A DNA stretch of 64,000 nt from DATBGZ01 sp036557785 (GCA_036557785.1 DATBGZ010000015.1:124001-188000); one strand, 5' to 3'; counted from the first letter of the stretch, positions 7,340-16,612 are shown. Notes: generated by a model not told the origin, from the sequence alone. Numbers and translations: made by a program.

Positions 7340-9499
7340 TCAGACCGCGCCGGGCCGCAGGTCCGCGTCCGCGGCGACCGGCTGTGCGGGGATGCTCGGC
7401 AGGTCACCATGGACGATCCGCAGCGAGTCCGGCAGGCCCGAGATGCTGACCGTACCGTCACGCGCCACGGCCACGCCGACCTCGGCTCCCGCGATCCGTA
7501 CGCCCGTGAGGTCGACGCCGCCAAAGGGCGCCGCCGGCAAGGGTCGCAAGTGGACAGTGCCGGAGGGCACGTCCGGGTACACGCCGAGCACCGCCTGCAG
7601 CAGGGCGACCGAGGCGGCGGCCGACCACGCCTGCGGGTGGCAGGCAGCCGGATAGGGCACCGGGCGGGACCACACACCACGGTCGTCTCCGCCGTACAGC
7701 TCGGGCAACCGGTGGCCGAAGGCCTCACCGGCGGTGAGCAGACCCTCGGCCAGGGTGGCCGCGATCGTGCCGTAGCCGCACCGGGCGAGACCACTGACCG
7801 CGATCGCGGTGTCGTGGGGCCAGATCGAGCCACAGTGATAGGACAGCGGGTTGTACCCGCCGCTGTCCGCCGACATGGTGCGCAGGCCGAAACCGCCGGA
7901 CATCGCCGGCGCCGCCAACTGGCCGGCGACCAGCGCGATCTCCTCGTCGTCGAGCAGGCCGGTGCCGAGCAGGTGACCGATGTTGCTGGTGAGCGCGTCG
8001 ACCGGTCGCTTGTCCCGGTCGAGCGCCATGGCGGGGTGCGGCCCACCAGGCCCGTCGACCCAGAACCGTGCCCGGAACCGTTGGGCCAGCTCGGCCGCGT
8101 ACTCCCGCCACCGGGTCGCGCCGGTCAGGCCGAAGGCGTCGAGCAGCGCGGCCCCTGCGGTCGCGGCCGCGTAGGCGTAGCCCTGCACCTCGCAGAGCGC
8201 GATCGGTGGTTCGGCCAACCGACCGTCGGCGAAGCGTACGGAGTCGAACGAGTCCTTCCACCCCTGGTTGGCCAGGCCACGGCCCTCATCGATGTATTCG
8301 ACGAACCCGTCACCGTCGGCATCCGCGTGGTCGGCGAGCCAGCCGAGGGCGGCCTGCAGGTGTGGCAACAATGCCGCGACCCGGGGCTCAGGCAGACCCC
8401 AGCGCCAGGCCTCGTACAGCAGGGTGATCCAGAGCAGGGTCGCATCGACGCTGCCGTAGTACACGACCGGGCCCGACCCGGCGTTCAGGGAGAACGCGCT
8501 TCCATATCGCAGTTCGTGCATGATCTTGCCCGGCGCCTCACCACTGTGCCGGTCGTGACGCTGACCCTGCCGCCGGGCCAGGGCGCGCAGGGTGCCCGCG
8601 GCGAGGTCGACGCCGAGCGGTAGCAGCATGTGTGCGGCCCAGAGACTGTCGCGGCCGAAGAGGGTGAAGAACCATGGCACGCCGGCGCCGAGGAACGTGT
8701 CCGTTGGCTCGGCGGGATCCACGAGCCGGATCGAGCGCAGGTCCTGCACCGAGCGCTCCACCAGACGCGCGAGCCGGTGGTCGTCGGCGACCAGCCGCGG
8801 CGCCGACCACTCGACCGGCTCCGGTGCCGCCATGACGGCCACCGCGGTCGCCGTGACGCGTAGCTCCCAGCGCAGCCGGGCCGTTGACCGCCGCGGCAGA
8901 TCGACCGTCCACATGAGACGGCCCGTAGCGACATCGACCGTCGCCCCCTCACCGATGGCCCGCACCTCGTACCCGGGCTGCGTCCACAACAGACCGCCGG
9001 TGCACGGCCGGGCCGGCAGTGGCGGCCGGGTATCGCCGCCACGCACCGCCTCCATGGGCGCGAGGTCGGAGGCGAGGTCCAGCGTGATGGTGGCACGCAC
9101 CGGGGCGCTGGCCGCGGAGATGATGCGCAGTTCCTCGTCCACCCCGATGCCGTGCACCCGGCGCACCCGCTCGATGCGCACCGTCGGATCGGCACCCGCG
9201 TCGCCGAGCTGGCGGGCCAGGCCCACGAAGGTCGTGCCGGCGTCCTGATGCGCGTGCGCCAGCGGTGTCGGCTCGGCGCCGTTGACGCCCAGCACCGCCC
9301 GCGACAACACCCGCCGGTCGCCGAAGAAGACGCCCTGCACGCCACGACTGCGGATCTGGCCGTCGTGGCCACTGAGCGCGCAACACGGTGCGTGCACGGT
9401 CACCGACAGGTCGTGCAGCAGGGGCTGGAACCGTTCGGAGGCCGGGGCGGTCGTCGGGTGGGGCGATGCCAGGGGCAGGTCGGCGTCGTACACCGTCAC
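7340..9499 (-). CDS. Amylo-alpha-1,6-glucosidase / glycogen-debranching-type enzyme
   Basis: 719 aa. The N-terminal third is a beta-sandwich of the debranching-enzyme N-terminal type (SRGVQGVFFGDRRVLSR). The C-terminal half is an (alpha/alpha)6 barrel of the amylo-1,6-glucosidase family, with AGVPWFFTLFGRDSLW, GKIMHELRYG, GYAYAA and SYHCGSIWPHDTA. These match a retained clan GH-L catalytic site. Start GTG 9499 is preceded by GGGAGAG; the frame upstream to 9529 has no ribosome site. It is divergent from the LacI regulator at 9644, with a 144-bp gap carrying two operator-like repeats, so control by that regulator is likely. The exact substrate (glycogen branch, trehalose-like or other alpha-glucan) cannot be read from sequence. 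Confidence 0.9.
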   Translation of the reverse strand: MTVYDADLPLASPHPTTAPASERFQPLLHDLSVTVHAPCCALSGHDGQIRSRGVQGVFFGDRRVLSRAVLGVNGAEPTPLAHAHQDAGTTFVGLARQLGDAGADPTVRIERVRRVHGIGVDEELRIISAASAPVRATITLDLASDLAPMEAVRGGDTRPPLPARPCTGGLLWTQPGYEVRAIGEGATVDVATGRLMWTVDLPRRSTARLRWELRVTATAVAVMAAPEPVEWSAPRLVADDHRLARLVERSVQDLRSIRLVDPAEPTDTFLGAGVPWFFTLFGRDSLWAAHMLLPLGVDLAAGTLRALARRQGQRHDRHSGEAPGKIMHELRYGSAFSLNAGSGPVVYYGSVDATLLWITLLYEAWRWGLPEPRVAALLPHLQAALGWLADHADADGDGFVEYIDEGRGLANQGWKDSFDSVRFADGRLAEPPIALCEVQGYAYAAATAGAALLDAFGLTGATRWREYAAELAQRFRARFWVDGPGGPHPAMALDRDKRPVDALTSNIGHLLGTGLLDDEEIALVAGQLAAPAMSGGFGLRTMSADSGGYNPLSYHCGSIWPHDTAIAVSGLARCGYGTIAATLAEGLLTAGEAFGHRLPELYGGDDRGVWSRPVPYPAACHPQAWSAAASVALLQAVLGVYPDVPSGTVHLRPLPAAPFGGVDLTGVRIAGAEVGVAVARDGTVSISGLPDSLRIVHGDLPSIPAQPVAADADLRPGAV

Positions 9500-9581
9500 G
9501 TGATCTCTCCCGATCTGTCGATGATGCACCCGCGCCCTCTTGACAGGACCGAGGCCGTCGAGGCATCGTCAGCGAATCCAC

Positions 9582-9627
9582 ACTTTGAACGGTCCAATGA
9601 TGCTCCTACGACTTTGATCGTTCAATG
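9582..9627. promoter_or_regulatory. Two operator-like repeats in a divergent promoter region
   Basis: TTGAACGGTCCAA (9585-9597) and TTGATCGTTCAA (9614-9625) are imperfect palindromes inside a longer direct repeat (ACTTTGA..CG..CAATG) spaced 29 bp apart. The position between glucosidase and lacI suggests LacI-family operators for both genes. Confidence 0.55.
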
Positions 9628-9643
9628 TCCACAGAAGGCAACG

Positions 9644-10639
9644 ATGCCACCCAAAGTGACCATCCGAACCGTGGCTCGCCGCGCCGGCGTGTCGGTCCAG
9701 ACTGTGTCCAATGTGCTCAATTCACCTCACCTGGTACGCCAGGAGACGCGAGCGCAGGTCCAGGCCATCATCGACGAGCTCGGCTACCGGGCCAGCCAGG
9801 CCGCCCGGCAGATGCGGTCCGGTCGGTCACGGTTACTCGGGGTACGCATCGAGCCGGCGCGCGACGGCATCAACGGCAACATCCTTGACCGGTTCCTGCA
9901 CGAGCTCACCGAGGCGGCCGCGCAGGCCCAGTTTCGCATCGTGCTCTACGCCGCCCCCGACGACCACGCGGAGATCAGGGCGTACGAGGACCTGCTCGCC
10001 TCGTACAGCCCGGACGGTTTCGTCCTCACCAGCACCCACCACGGCGACGCGCGCACCGGGTGGCTGCTGGAGAAACGGGTGCCGTTCGTGACATTCGGTC
10101 GACCCTGGGGCTCCCCCGACCTGCACCCCTGGGTCGACGTCGACGGTGCCGCCGGCACGGTCCTGGCGACCCAGCGGTTGCTCGCGGCCGGGCACGTACG
10201 CGTCGGCTTTCTCGGCTCGCCCGAGGGCGCGGGCGTGGCCGACGACCGCCGCGACGGCTGGGTCACCGCCCTCCGTCACGCCGGTCTCGACGCGTCCGGC
10301 CTCGAGCGGCACGTGGCCGACACCGTGTCGGACGGGGAGCGTGCCGCTGCCGAGATGTTCGCCCACCCGCAGGGTCCAACGGCGCTCGTCTGTGCGAGCG
10401 ACTCGCTGGCCCTCGGCGCCTGGCATACCGCCCGCCTGCGGGGCGACACGCAACCCGCAGTCATCGGATTCGACGACACCCCGGTCGCCCGCGCGGTCGG
10501 CCTGACCACGGTGGCCCAGCCACTGGCCGCGGTCGCCCAGGCGTGCGTGCGCCTGCTGACCGGGCTGCTCGACGGCGACGGCCCCCGACATGAACACGTC
10601 CTACTCGACCCGCACCTGGTGGTCCGCGACTCGGGTTGA
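9644..10639 (+). CDS. LacI-family transcriptional regulator
   Basis: 331 aa repressor. N-terminal LacI helix-turn-helix (IRTVARRAGVSVQTVSNVLN, residues 6-25) with hinge helix (AARQMRSGRS), then a periplasmic-binding-protein-like sensor domain. ATG at 9644 has AAGG at the right distance. The usual duties are binding palindromic operators and releasing them on binding a sugar. The divergent glucosidase and the downstream importer are the obvious targets. The sensor domain ends normally. Confidence 0.95.
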   Translation: MPPKVTIRTVARRAGVSVQTVSNVLNSPHLVRQETRAQVQAIIDELGYRASQAARQMRSGRSRLLGVRIEPARDGINGNILDRFLHELTEAAAQAQFRIVLYAAPDDHAEIRAYEDLLASYSPDGFVLTSTHHGDARTGWLLEKRVPFVTFGRPWGSPDLHPWVDVDGAAGTVLATQRLLAAGHVRVGFLGSPEGAGVADDRRDGWVTALRHAGLDASGLERHVADTVSDGERAAAEMFAHPQGPTALVCASDSLALGAWHTARLRGDTQPAVIGFDDTPVARAVGLTTVAQPLAAVAQACVRLLTGLLDGDGPRHEHVLLDPHLVVRDSG

Positions 10640-10737
10640 GCCGCGGCACGACGGGGATCCCCTCGGCCCGCGCACCACCCCCCGACAGGGGCGCGAGCCG
10701 AAGCAATACGCAAGTCACGACAGATCAAGGAGAAATG

Positions 10738-11973
10738 ATGCGAACCTCCCATCGGATCATGGCTCTCGCGTTCCTGGCGACGGCCGTGGTGGCCAGCACC
10801 GCTGCATGCGGCGGCTTCAAGAACAACCCGCCCCCGCAGCAGACGGGACCGGCCAGCCTCCAGATCCTCATCGGATCCTCCGGTCAAGCCGAGACCGACG
10901 CCGTCAAGGCAGCGGCGGCCGCGTGGGCGAGCGCGAGTGGCAACACGGCGACCGTGACACCGGCGCAGGACCTCGGACAGCAACTCGGGCAGGCATTCGC
11001 GGGCGACAGCCCGCCGGACGTCTTCTATGTCGACGCGGGTCGATTCGCTGACTACGCGAAGGTCGGCGCGCTCTACGCCTATGGCGACCAGATCTCGGAC
11101 GCGAACGACTTCTACGCCTCGCTGCGGGACGCGTTCACCCTCGACGGCAAGCTGTACTGCATCCCGAAGGACTTCTCGACCATCGCGATGGAGATCAACA
11201 CCGACCTGTGGTCGCAGGCCGGGCTCACCGACGCCGACGTGCCGACGAGTTGGGACCAGTTGCGGTCGGTGGCGCAGACATTGAAGGCGAAGAAGATCAC
11301 GCCGATCGTCATCGGTGACACCCGCGACCGGATCGACGCGTTCATGGTCGAGGCCGGCGGCTGGCTGGTCAGCGACGACGGCAAGACGGCCACCGCCGAC
11401 TCGCCGCAGAACCTCACCGCCCTGCAGTACGTCCAGGGCCTGCTCAAGGACGGCCTGGCCGTCTACCCGAGCCAGGTCGACGCCGGCTGGGCCGGCGAGG
11501 GATTCGGCAAGGCAAAGGCCGCCATCACGTTCGAGGGCAACTGGATCAAGGGTGCGATGCAGACCGACTTCCCGAAGGTCAAGTACACGGTGAACGAGAT
11601 GCCGGCCGGTCCGGCGGGCAAGGGCACGCTGTCGTTCACGGTCTGTTGGGGCATCGCGGCCAAGAGCAAGTACCAGGCCCAGGCCGTCGACTTCGTGAAG
11701 GCGATGGTCTCGGCCGACCAGCAGATCAAATTCACCCAGGCGTTCGGCGTCATGCCGTCGCGGGCGTCGCTGAAGGACCAGTACCTGACGCAGTTCCCGA
11801 CCGACAAGGCATTCATCGATGGAGCTGACTATGCCAAGGGTCCGGTGAAGGCCCCGAAGATGGACAGCGTGCTGTTGGACTTCGATTCTGGACTGCAGAA
11901 GCTGACTTCGACCGATCCCAAGACGCTGTTGGCTCGGGTGAACACCAACACCGCAGCGGCCCTGGCAGGCTGA
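10738..11973 (+). CDS. Sugar ABC importer substrate-binding lipoprotein (importer 1)
   Basis: 411 aa family 1 extracellular solute-binding protein. A lipoprotein signal (positively charged start, hydrophobic core, then ASTAACGG with the lipidated cysteine) anchors it outside the membrane. The mature part has typical MalE-like blocks, such as GDSPPDVFYVD, NTDLW and ITFEGNWIKG. ATG 10738 is chosen over 10735 because AAGGAG is five bases away. First gene of importer 1, followed by two permease genes after a large hairpin. The neighbouring glucosidase suggests an alpha-glucoside ligand; that is inference. Confidence 0.93.
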   Translation: MRTSHRIMALAFLATAVVASTAACGGFKNNPPPQQTGPASLQILIGSSGQAETDAVKAAAAAWASASGNTATVTPAQDLGQQLGQAFAGDSPPDVFYVDAGRFADYAKVGALYAYGDQISDANDFYASLRDAFTLDGKLYCIPKDFSTIAMEINTDLWSQAGLTDADVPTSWDQLRSVAQTLKAKKITPIVIGDTRDRIDAFMVEAGGWLVSDDGKTATADSPQNLTALQYVQGLLKDGLAVYPSQVDAGWAGEGFGKAKAAITFEGNWIKGAMQTDFPKVKYTVNEMPAGPAGKGTLSFTVCWGIAAKSKYQAQAVDFVKAMVSADQQIKFTQAFGVMPSRASLKDQYLTQFPTDKAFIDGADYAKGPVKAPKMDSVLLDFDSGLQKLTSTDPKTLLARVNTNTAAALAG

Positions 11974-11981
11974 TGCGGCAC

Positions 11982-12060
11982 GGCGGCTCCGGCCGACGAC
12001 GCTCGGGTGAGCGCACCTCCCCGCCACCCGAGCGTCGGGAGCCCCCCGGTCGGAGCCGCC
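11982..12060 (+). terminator. Large two-part hairpin between binding protein and permease genes
   Basis: Outer arms 11982-11994 and 12048-12060 match at 12 of 13 positions; inner arms 11997-12009 and 12025-12037 are perfect over 13 bp. This resembles the 3' stabilising or attenuating stem-loops found after binding-protein genes, which allow far more binding protein than permease. Confidence 0.75.
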
Positions 12061-12091
12061 ATACCGCACACCCTGGAGCGAAGGAGTCTGC

Positions 12092-13234
12092 GTGGTACTC
12101 ACACACGAGGCGCCGGCGCGGGCAGCCGCTGACCGGCCGGCACCACGGCGGCGCTCCCGCCTGAGAGGGCCCGAGCGGACGGCTGGCTGGCTGTTCGTCT
12201 CACCGGTCGTCGTCCTGCTCTTCGTGTTCCTGCTCGTCCCGATCCTCATGGGACTGTGGGTGAGCTTCACCTCCTGGAACGGACAGGGCAGCCCGTTCCA
12301 GCCCGGTGTGCCGGTCGCCGGGGCCTCGAACTACACGAAACTGTTCACGGTGGACGGCCTGGCTCGGCAGGACCTCATGACGAGCCTGCGCAACAACATC
12401 TACTACGTCGCCATCGTCGTTCCGCTGCAGACCGTGCTGGCGCTGTTCCTCGCGCTGGTGGTGAACCAGCGGATCCTGCGGGCGAAGTCCTTCTTCCGTA
12501 CCGGCTTCTACTTTCCGTCGATCACGAGCTCGGTCGCCGTCAGCATGATCGTCCTGTTCCTCTTCACCAACGGCGGCGCGATCAACGCGATCCTCGGGTA
12601 CTTCGGCATCGATGGTCCGAACTGGTTCGCCGACTCCCGCGGCGTGCTGCACCTCATCCTCAACGCGATCGGTGTCGCCGACATCAACAACCCGCCACCG
12701 GCGCTGCTCGACCACCAACTGCTCGGGCTCTCCTGGTGGGAGTGGTTCGCCGGCCCGAGCGTCGGACTCTGCGCCATCATCGGCCTGGTCATCTGGACGA
12801 CCTCCGGCACCTTCATGCTCATGTTCCTCGCGGCACTGCAGGGCATTCCGGTGCAACTGGAGGAGGCGAGCCTGCTCGACGGCGCCAACCGCTGGCAGCA
12901 CCTGCGCCGGGTCACGCTGCCGCTGCTCAAGCCGACCATGTTCCTGGTGGTCACGCTGGGACTCATCGGGACCTGGCAGGTCTTCGATCAGGTCTACGTG
13001 ATCACGAAGGGCGGCCCGTCCAAGACCACTGTGACGCCGGCCTATCTCTCGTACCGCACCGCGTTCCTGGACTTCAACTACGGCCCGGGGGCCGCCATCT
13101 CCTTCATCCTCTTCGCCATCATCATCGTGATGATGCTGTTCCAGCGCTGGGTCATGCGCGACCGGGACCGTACCGGTCCGGGCTGGCTGCGCCGGACCTG
13201 GTCGCGGTCGCTGGGTCGGGCTGGAGGGAGTTGA
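12092..13234 (+). CDS. Sugar ABC importer permease, MalF type (importer 1)
   Basis: 380 aa integral membrane protein with about six helices of the binding-protein-dependent permease family. The cytoplasmic EAA loop (EEASLLDGANRWQHLRRVTLPLLKP region, near residue 268) docks the ATPase. GTG 12092 follows AAGGAG. A longer periplasmic loop lies around residues 165-220. It is coupled to the next permease gene with one base between stop and start. No ATPase gene is present, so a shared MsiK-like ATPase is expected. Confidence 0.94.
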   Translation: MVLTHEAPARAAADRPAPRRRSRLRGPERTAGWLFVSPVVVLLFVFLLVPILMGLWVSFTSWNGQGSPFQPGVPVAGASNYTKLFTVDGLARQDLMTSLRNNIYYVAIVVPLQTVLALFLALVVNQRILRAKSFFRTGFYFPSITSSVAVSMIVLFLFTNGGAINAILGYFGIDGPNWFADSRGVLHLILNAIGVADINNPPPALLDHQLLGLSWWEWFAGPSVGLCAIIGLVIWTTSGTFMLMFLAALQGIPVQLEEASLLDGANRWQHLRRVTLPLLKPTMFLVVTLGLIGTWQVFDQVYVITKGGPSKTTVTPAYLSYRTAFLDFNYGPGAAISFILFAIIIVMMLFQRWVMRDRDRTGPGWLRRTWSRSLGRAGGS

Positions 13235-13235
13235 C

Positions 13236-14165
13236 GTGGTCGTCTCCATCGACAACACGCAGGCACAGGCGATGGCGGCCGCGGCGATGGCGGATGCGCC
13301 GGCTCCCCTCCGTGTGCGCCCGCGCCGCCTCACCGGCCGGCAACGGGTGATCCGGGTCCTGAGCTATGCCGTGCTCGTGTTCTTCACCCTGCTCTTTCTC
13401 TACCCGTTCGTCATCCAGCTCAGTAACTCCTTCAAGACCGAGACGGACGCGGAGAACAACCCCCTGCGGCTGATCCCCGACCCGATCAGCACGGACAGCT
13501 TCGTGCGCATCTTCGACGGGACGCAGTTCCCCATCTGGCTGGTCAACTCGGCGCTGGTCACGGTGCTCGCCACCCTCGGGCGGGTCTTCCTTGACTCGCT
13601 CGCCGGCTATGCCCTGGCGCGGCTGCAGTTCGGCGGACGCCGGTTCATCTTCGGCGCCATCCTCGCCGTGATGAGCGTGCCGGGCGTGGTGCTGCTCATC
13701 CCCAAGTTCCTGGTCCTCAACCAGCTCGGCATCTACGACAGCTACGCCGCGCTCATCATCCCGCTGCTGGCCGATGCGGCCGGCGTCTTCATCATGAAAC
13801 AGTTCTTCGAGTCGATCCCGAGCAGCCTCGAGGAGGCGGCCCGGATGGACGGCGCGGGCCCGTTCCGCACCTACTGGTCGGTGATCCTGCCGCTGGCCAA
13901 GCCCGCGTTGATCACCCTGACCATCCTGTCGTTCCAGGGCACGTGGAACGAGTTCCCGCACACGCTCGTCGCGGTCCAGAGCCCGGACCTCTATACCCTG
14001 CCCCGAGGCCTGGCCCAGCTCGTGAGCGGATCGCTCGGCGCCGGCACGCAGTACCCGCTCAAGCTCGGCGCGGCACTGCTGACCCTCATCCCGGTCACGG
14101 TCATATTCATCATCTTCCAACGCCGGTTCGTCCGTGGCGCCACCGAAGGAGCCGTCAAGGAGTAG
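13236..14165 (+). CDS. Sugar ABC importer permease, MalG type (importer 1)
   Basis: 309 aa, six helices, EAA loop EEAARMDGAGPF at about residue 200. Start GTG 13236 is one base after the preceding stop, with GGAGGGAG inside the end of the upstream gene. It pairs with the MalF-type permease to form the channel. The last 42 bases of the gene plus 18 downstream bases are copied again at 14309-14368. Confidence 0.94.
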   Translation: MVVSIDNTQAQAMAAAAMADAPAPLRVRPRRLTGRQRVIRVLSYAVLVFFTLLFLYPFVIQLSNSFKTETDAENNPLRLIPDPISTDSFVRIFDGTQFPIWLVNSALVTVLATLGRVFLDSLAGYALARLQFGGRRFIFGAILAVMSVPGVVLLIPKFLVLNQLGIYDSYAALIIPLLADAAGVFIMKQFFESIPSSLEEAARMDGAGPFRTYWSVILPLAKPALITLTILSFQGTWNEFPHTLVAVQSPDLYTLPRGLAQLVSGSLGAGTQYPLKLGAALLTLIPVTVIFIIFQRRFVRGATEGAVKE

Positions 14166-14368
14166 CCGACCTGGGCGGGGCTAAGGCCTGTCTGCTGAAT
14201 CCTGCACGCGCGTTGGACCCGGCCAGGCCGCGGCTAGGCCCGGGAAGTCACTTCTTGGGCAGCTCGGGATCCGCGCGGTGCCCAAGAAGTGAGTTCTTGG
14301 TGTGAGATCGGTCCGTCCGTGGCGGCACCGAAGGCGCCGTCAAGGAGTAGCCGACCCGAGCGGGGCTA
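14124..14368 (+). repeat. 60-bp direct repeat of the permease gene 3' end
   Basis: 14124-14183 and 14309-14368 match at 55 of 60 positions in fixed register (offset 185). The first copy contains the end and stop of the MalG-type gene; the second copy is non-coding and sits just before the MFS gene. The 125 bases between them are the dispersed repeat module described next. Confidence 0.9.
14186..14300. repeat. Dispersed repeat module, copy 1
   Basis: Begins with TGTCTGCTGA (14189-14198), the same end sequence as the IS5-family remnant near 18.35 kb, continues with a conserved stretch through GCGTTGGACCCGGCC, and ends with a hairpin whose 13-bp arms are CACTTCTTGGGCA and TGCCCAAGAAGTG. Copy 2 is at 18345-18448. 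The spacer inside the hairpin differs between copies while the arms are conserved. Confidence 0.85.
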
Positions 14369-14379
14369 GCATCGCGTTC

Positions 14380-15576
14380 ATGGCTGCGCACGCGGCGCGG
14401 TTGGTGCGGGCACGCATCGCGGCATCGATGGCTTTCCTACTGTTCGGACTGGCACTGGGTGCGTGGACCTCGCGGATACCGGCCATCAAGGAGCGGCTCG
14501 GGCTCAGTGACGGTTGGCTCAGTGTCGCGCTGCTCGCGTTCGCGGCCGGCTGCATCGCGGGGATGGCGCTGATCGGACGGTTGACGGACCGCTTCGGCAG
14601 CCGGCGCATGCTGATCGCCGCGGCGTTGCTCGAGGGCGTCCTGCTCGTGCCGCCGGCGATCGCGCCGTCGTTGGCGAGCCTCGCGGTGGCGCTGTTCGTC
14701 TTCGGCGTCGTGCACGGCACGCTGAACATCGCGATGAACGCCAATGGCATCGAGGTCGAACGAGCCTGGCGGGGCCGGATCCTCTCGTCGCTGCATGCCT
14801 CGTACAGCCTCGGCGGTGTGCTCGGCGCGGTGGCGGGAAGCCTCTTCGCCCGTGCCGGGGCCAGTGCCGGCACGACCCTGGTATCGGTCGGCGCGGTGGT
14901 GCTGGTCCTGGCGGCGTGGGCGTCGTGGTGGGCGCTGCCCGCGGCTCCGGTAGCACGGGAGTCGTCGCAGCGAGCGCCCGGTGCCGCTGGCGACCGGCCC
15001 TACTATGTGCTGCTCGGCGTCATCGTGCTCTGCACCCTCGTCGGGGAGGGCGCCGCGGCCGACTGGAGCGCGGTCTACCTGCGCGACGACCTGGGCAGCA
15101 CGGCATCGTTCGCACCCTATGCGTACGCCGCGTTCGCGCTCGCCATGACCGCCGGTCGGCTCTTCGGCGACCGCCTCGCCACGGCGCTCGGGCCGGCTGG
15201 CCTGGTCCGCACCGGCGCCGCCACCGCCGCCGTGGGCCTGGGCGCGGCGCTGCTGCTGGACCAGCCCTACGCCGGCGTGGTGGGGTTCGGGCTGCTGGGC
15301 GCGGGGCTGTCCGGCATCGCCCCGCAGGTCTTCTCGGCCGCCGGCAACCACGACCCGGCACGGGCCGGCCGGGCCCTGTCGACGGTGGTGAGCATCGGAT
15401 ATCTGGGGTTCGTCCTCGGTCCGATCCTCATCGGCGCCGCGGCGACCGTGGTGAAGCTGCCCGCCGCGTTGGCGATACCGGTGCTGCTGGCGCTCTTTGT
15501 CGCGATCGCCGCCCGGGCCCTGAACGCCCGGCGTGCCCCGGCGGCCTCGCTGCCGACCGAGGATCTCGTGGCCTGA
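14380..15576 (+). CDS. MFS transporter (YbjJ-like)
   Basis: 398 aa, 12 predicted helices, with the MFS loop motif GRLTDRFGSRR after helix 2 and a second-half counterpart GRLFGDRLA. Related to the YbjJ/fucose-permease-like group; substrate unknown. ATG 14380 has no ribosome site, but TAGCAT ends seven bases upstream, so the mRNA is probably leaderless. That hexamer partly lies in the duplicated permease tail, so the duplication may have supplied the promoter. Converges on a small membrane gene across a terminator. Confidence 0.88.
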   Translation: MAAHAARLVRARIAASMAFLLFGLALGAWTSRIPAIKERLGLSDGWLSVALLAFAAGCIAGMALIGRLTDRFGSRRMLIAAALLEGVLLVPPAIAPSLASLAVALFVFGVVHGTLNIAMNANGIEVERAWRGRILSSLHASYSLGGVLGAVAGSLFARAGASAGTTLVSVGAVVLVLAAWASWWALPAAPVARESSQRAPGAAGDRPYYVLLGVIVLCTLVGEGAAADWSAVYLRDDLGSTASFAPYAYAAFALAMTAGRLFGDRLATALGPAGLVRTGAATAAVGLGAALLLDQPYAGVVGFGLLGAGLSGIAPQVFSAAGNHDPARAGRALSTVVSIGYLGFVLGPILIGAAATVVKLPAALAIPVLLALFVAIAARALNARRAPAASLPTEDLVA

Positions 15577-15589
15577 TCGGCCGGGTCCG

Positions 15590-15619
15590 CCGTCCGCATT
15601 ATCGAGCCAGCGCGGACGG
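15590..15619. terminator. Bidirectional terminator hairpin
   Basis: CCGTCCGC (15590-15597) pairs with GCGGACGG (15612-15619) in the 50-bp gap between two convergent genes. Confidence 0.65.
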
Positions 15620-15626
15620 GACCGGA

Positions 15627-16100
15627 TCAGCGCACGAGAGTGGCCCGTTGCGCGAGAGGAACGCCGGACTGCGTGGCGCGGGTCCGGACCACGAACGCCT
15701 CGACCAACAGGCTCAGCCCGAAGGTGATCATGGCGGCGGGACCGCCCGGGAACCCGATCCCCATCGCCTGACCGAGGAACGCGGCGCCGACCCGAACGCC
15801 GATCATGGCGAACCAGACGAGCAGCGTGAACACCGTGTACCGCTGCCACAGATGTCCGTCGCGTTCATAGAGGTGAATGGTGTACCCACGGGCGACACCG
15901 GCGGCCGCACCCAGTACGGCCTCGGCGGCGAGCAGCACCACCGCGGCGAAGGTCATGCTCGTGTGCAGTTGCACCGCGCCGACCACGACGAGGATCGCCG
16001 GAAGCACGCCGGAGCGGGCCGTGACCGGGGAACCGGAGAAGCGGCGGACGATGACGAGGACGACGAGGGCGGCGATGATCACGAGCTGACCGAGGTTCAT
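15627..16100 (-). CDS. DUF1453-like membrane protein
   Basis: 157 aa with four to five helices. The segment YTIHLYERDGHLWQRYT in the middle resembles the CcdC/DUF1453 group, in which a conserved cytoplasmic loop joins helices. ATG 16100 has AAAAGG upstream; the frame runs further to 16148 without support. Role unknown. Confidence 0.75.
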   Translation of the reverse strand: MNLGQLVIIAALVVLVIVRRFSGSPVTARSGVLPAILVVVGAVQLHTSMTFAAVVLLAAEAVLGAAAGVARGYTIHLYERDGHLWQRYTVFTLLVWFAMIGVRVGAAFLGQAMGIGFPGGPAAMITFGLSLLVEAFVVRTRATQSGVPLAQRATLVR

Positions 16101-16234
16101 GCGACCTTTTCTACCCGTGCTCCCGGCGCTCGCGACGTGGTCGCGCACCCGCGGCTGCCATGACGAATGTCACGGGTTGGTCGCCCCATGGCCAGCGCGT
16201 CGACCCTGTCGGCGGTGCGTGCTTTGATGACCCG

Positions 16235-16612
16235 ATGATCGACCACTTCGGCATCAACTGCGCGGACCTCGACTCCGCCAAGGCGTTCTACGACGGCGTG
16301 CTCGGTGTGCTCGGATATGGCCGGGAGATGGACTTCGGCGAGGCCGTCGGCTATGGCAGGGACGGCAAGCCCGAGTTCTGGATCAGCCACTACGAGGGCC
16401 AACCCGGCACGCAACGCGAGATGCATCTGGCCTTCCAGGCTCCGGACAAGGACGCCGTGGACGCCTTCCATGCCAAGGCCATCGAACTCGGGGCGGCCTC
16501 GTTGCATGAGCCGCGCACCTGGCCGGAGTACCACCCCGGCTACTACGCCGCCTTCGTTCGCGATCCCGACGGCAACAACGTCGAGGCGGTGATTCACAAC
16601 CACTCGGGCTGA
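16235..16612 (+). CDS. VOC-family (glyoxalase-like) protein
   Basis: 125 aa, two beta-alpha-beta-beta-beta modules of the vicinal-oxygen-chelate fold. It starts with MIDHFGINCADLDSAKAFYDGVLG and ends with the typical FVRDPDGNNVEAV strand bearing the metal-ligand glutamate. Such proteins act as dioxygenases, isomerases or antibiotic-binding proteins; no substrate can be named. ATG 16235 is the family-like start, with TTTGAT six bases upstream, so a leaderless mRNA is possible. Confidence 0.88.
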   Translation: MIDHFGINCADLDSAKAFYDGVLGVLGYGREMDFGEAVGYGRDGKPEFWISHYEGQPGTQREMHLAFQAPDKDAVDAFHAKAIELGAASLHEPRTWPEYHPGYYAAFVRDPDGNNVEAVIHNHSG

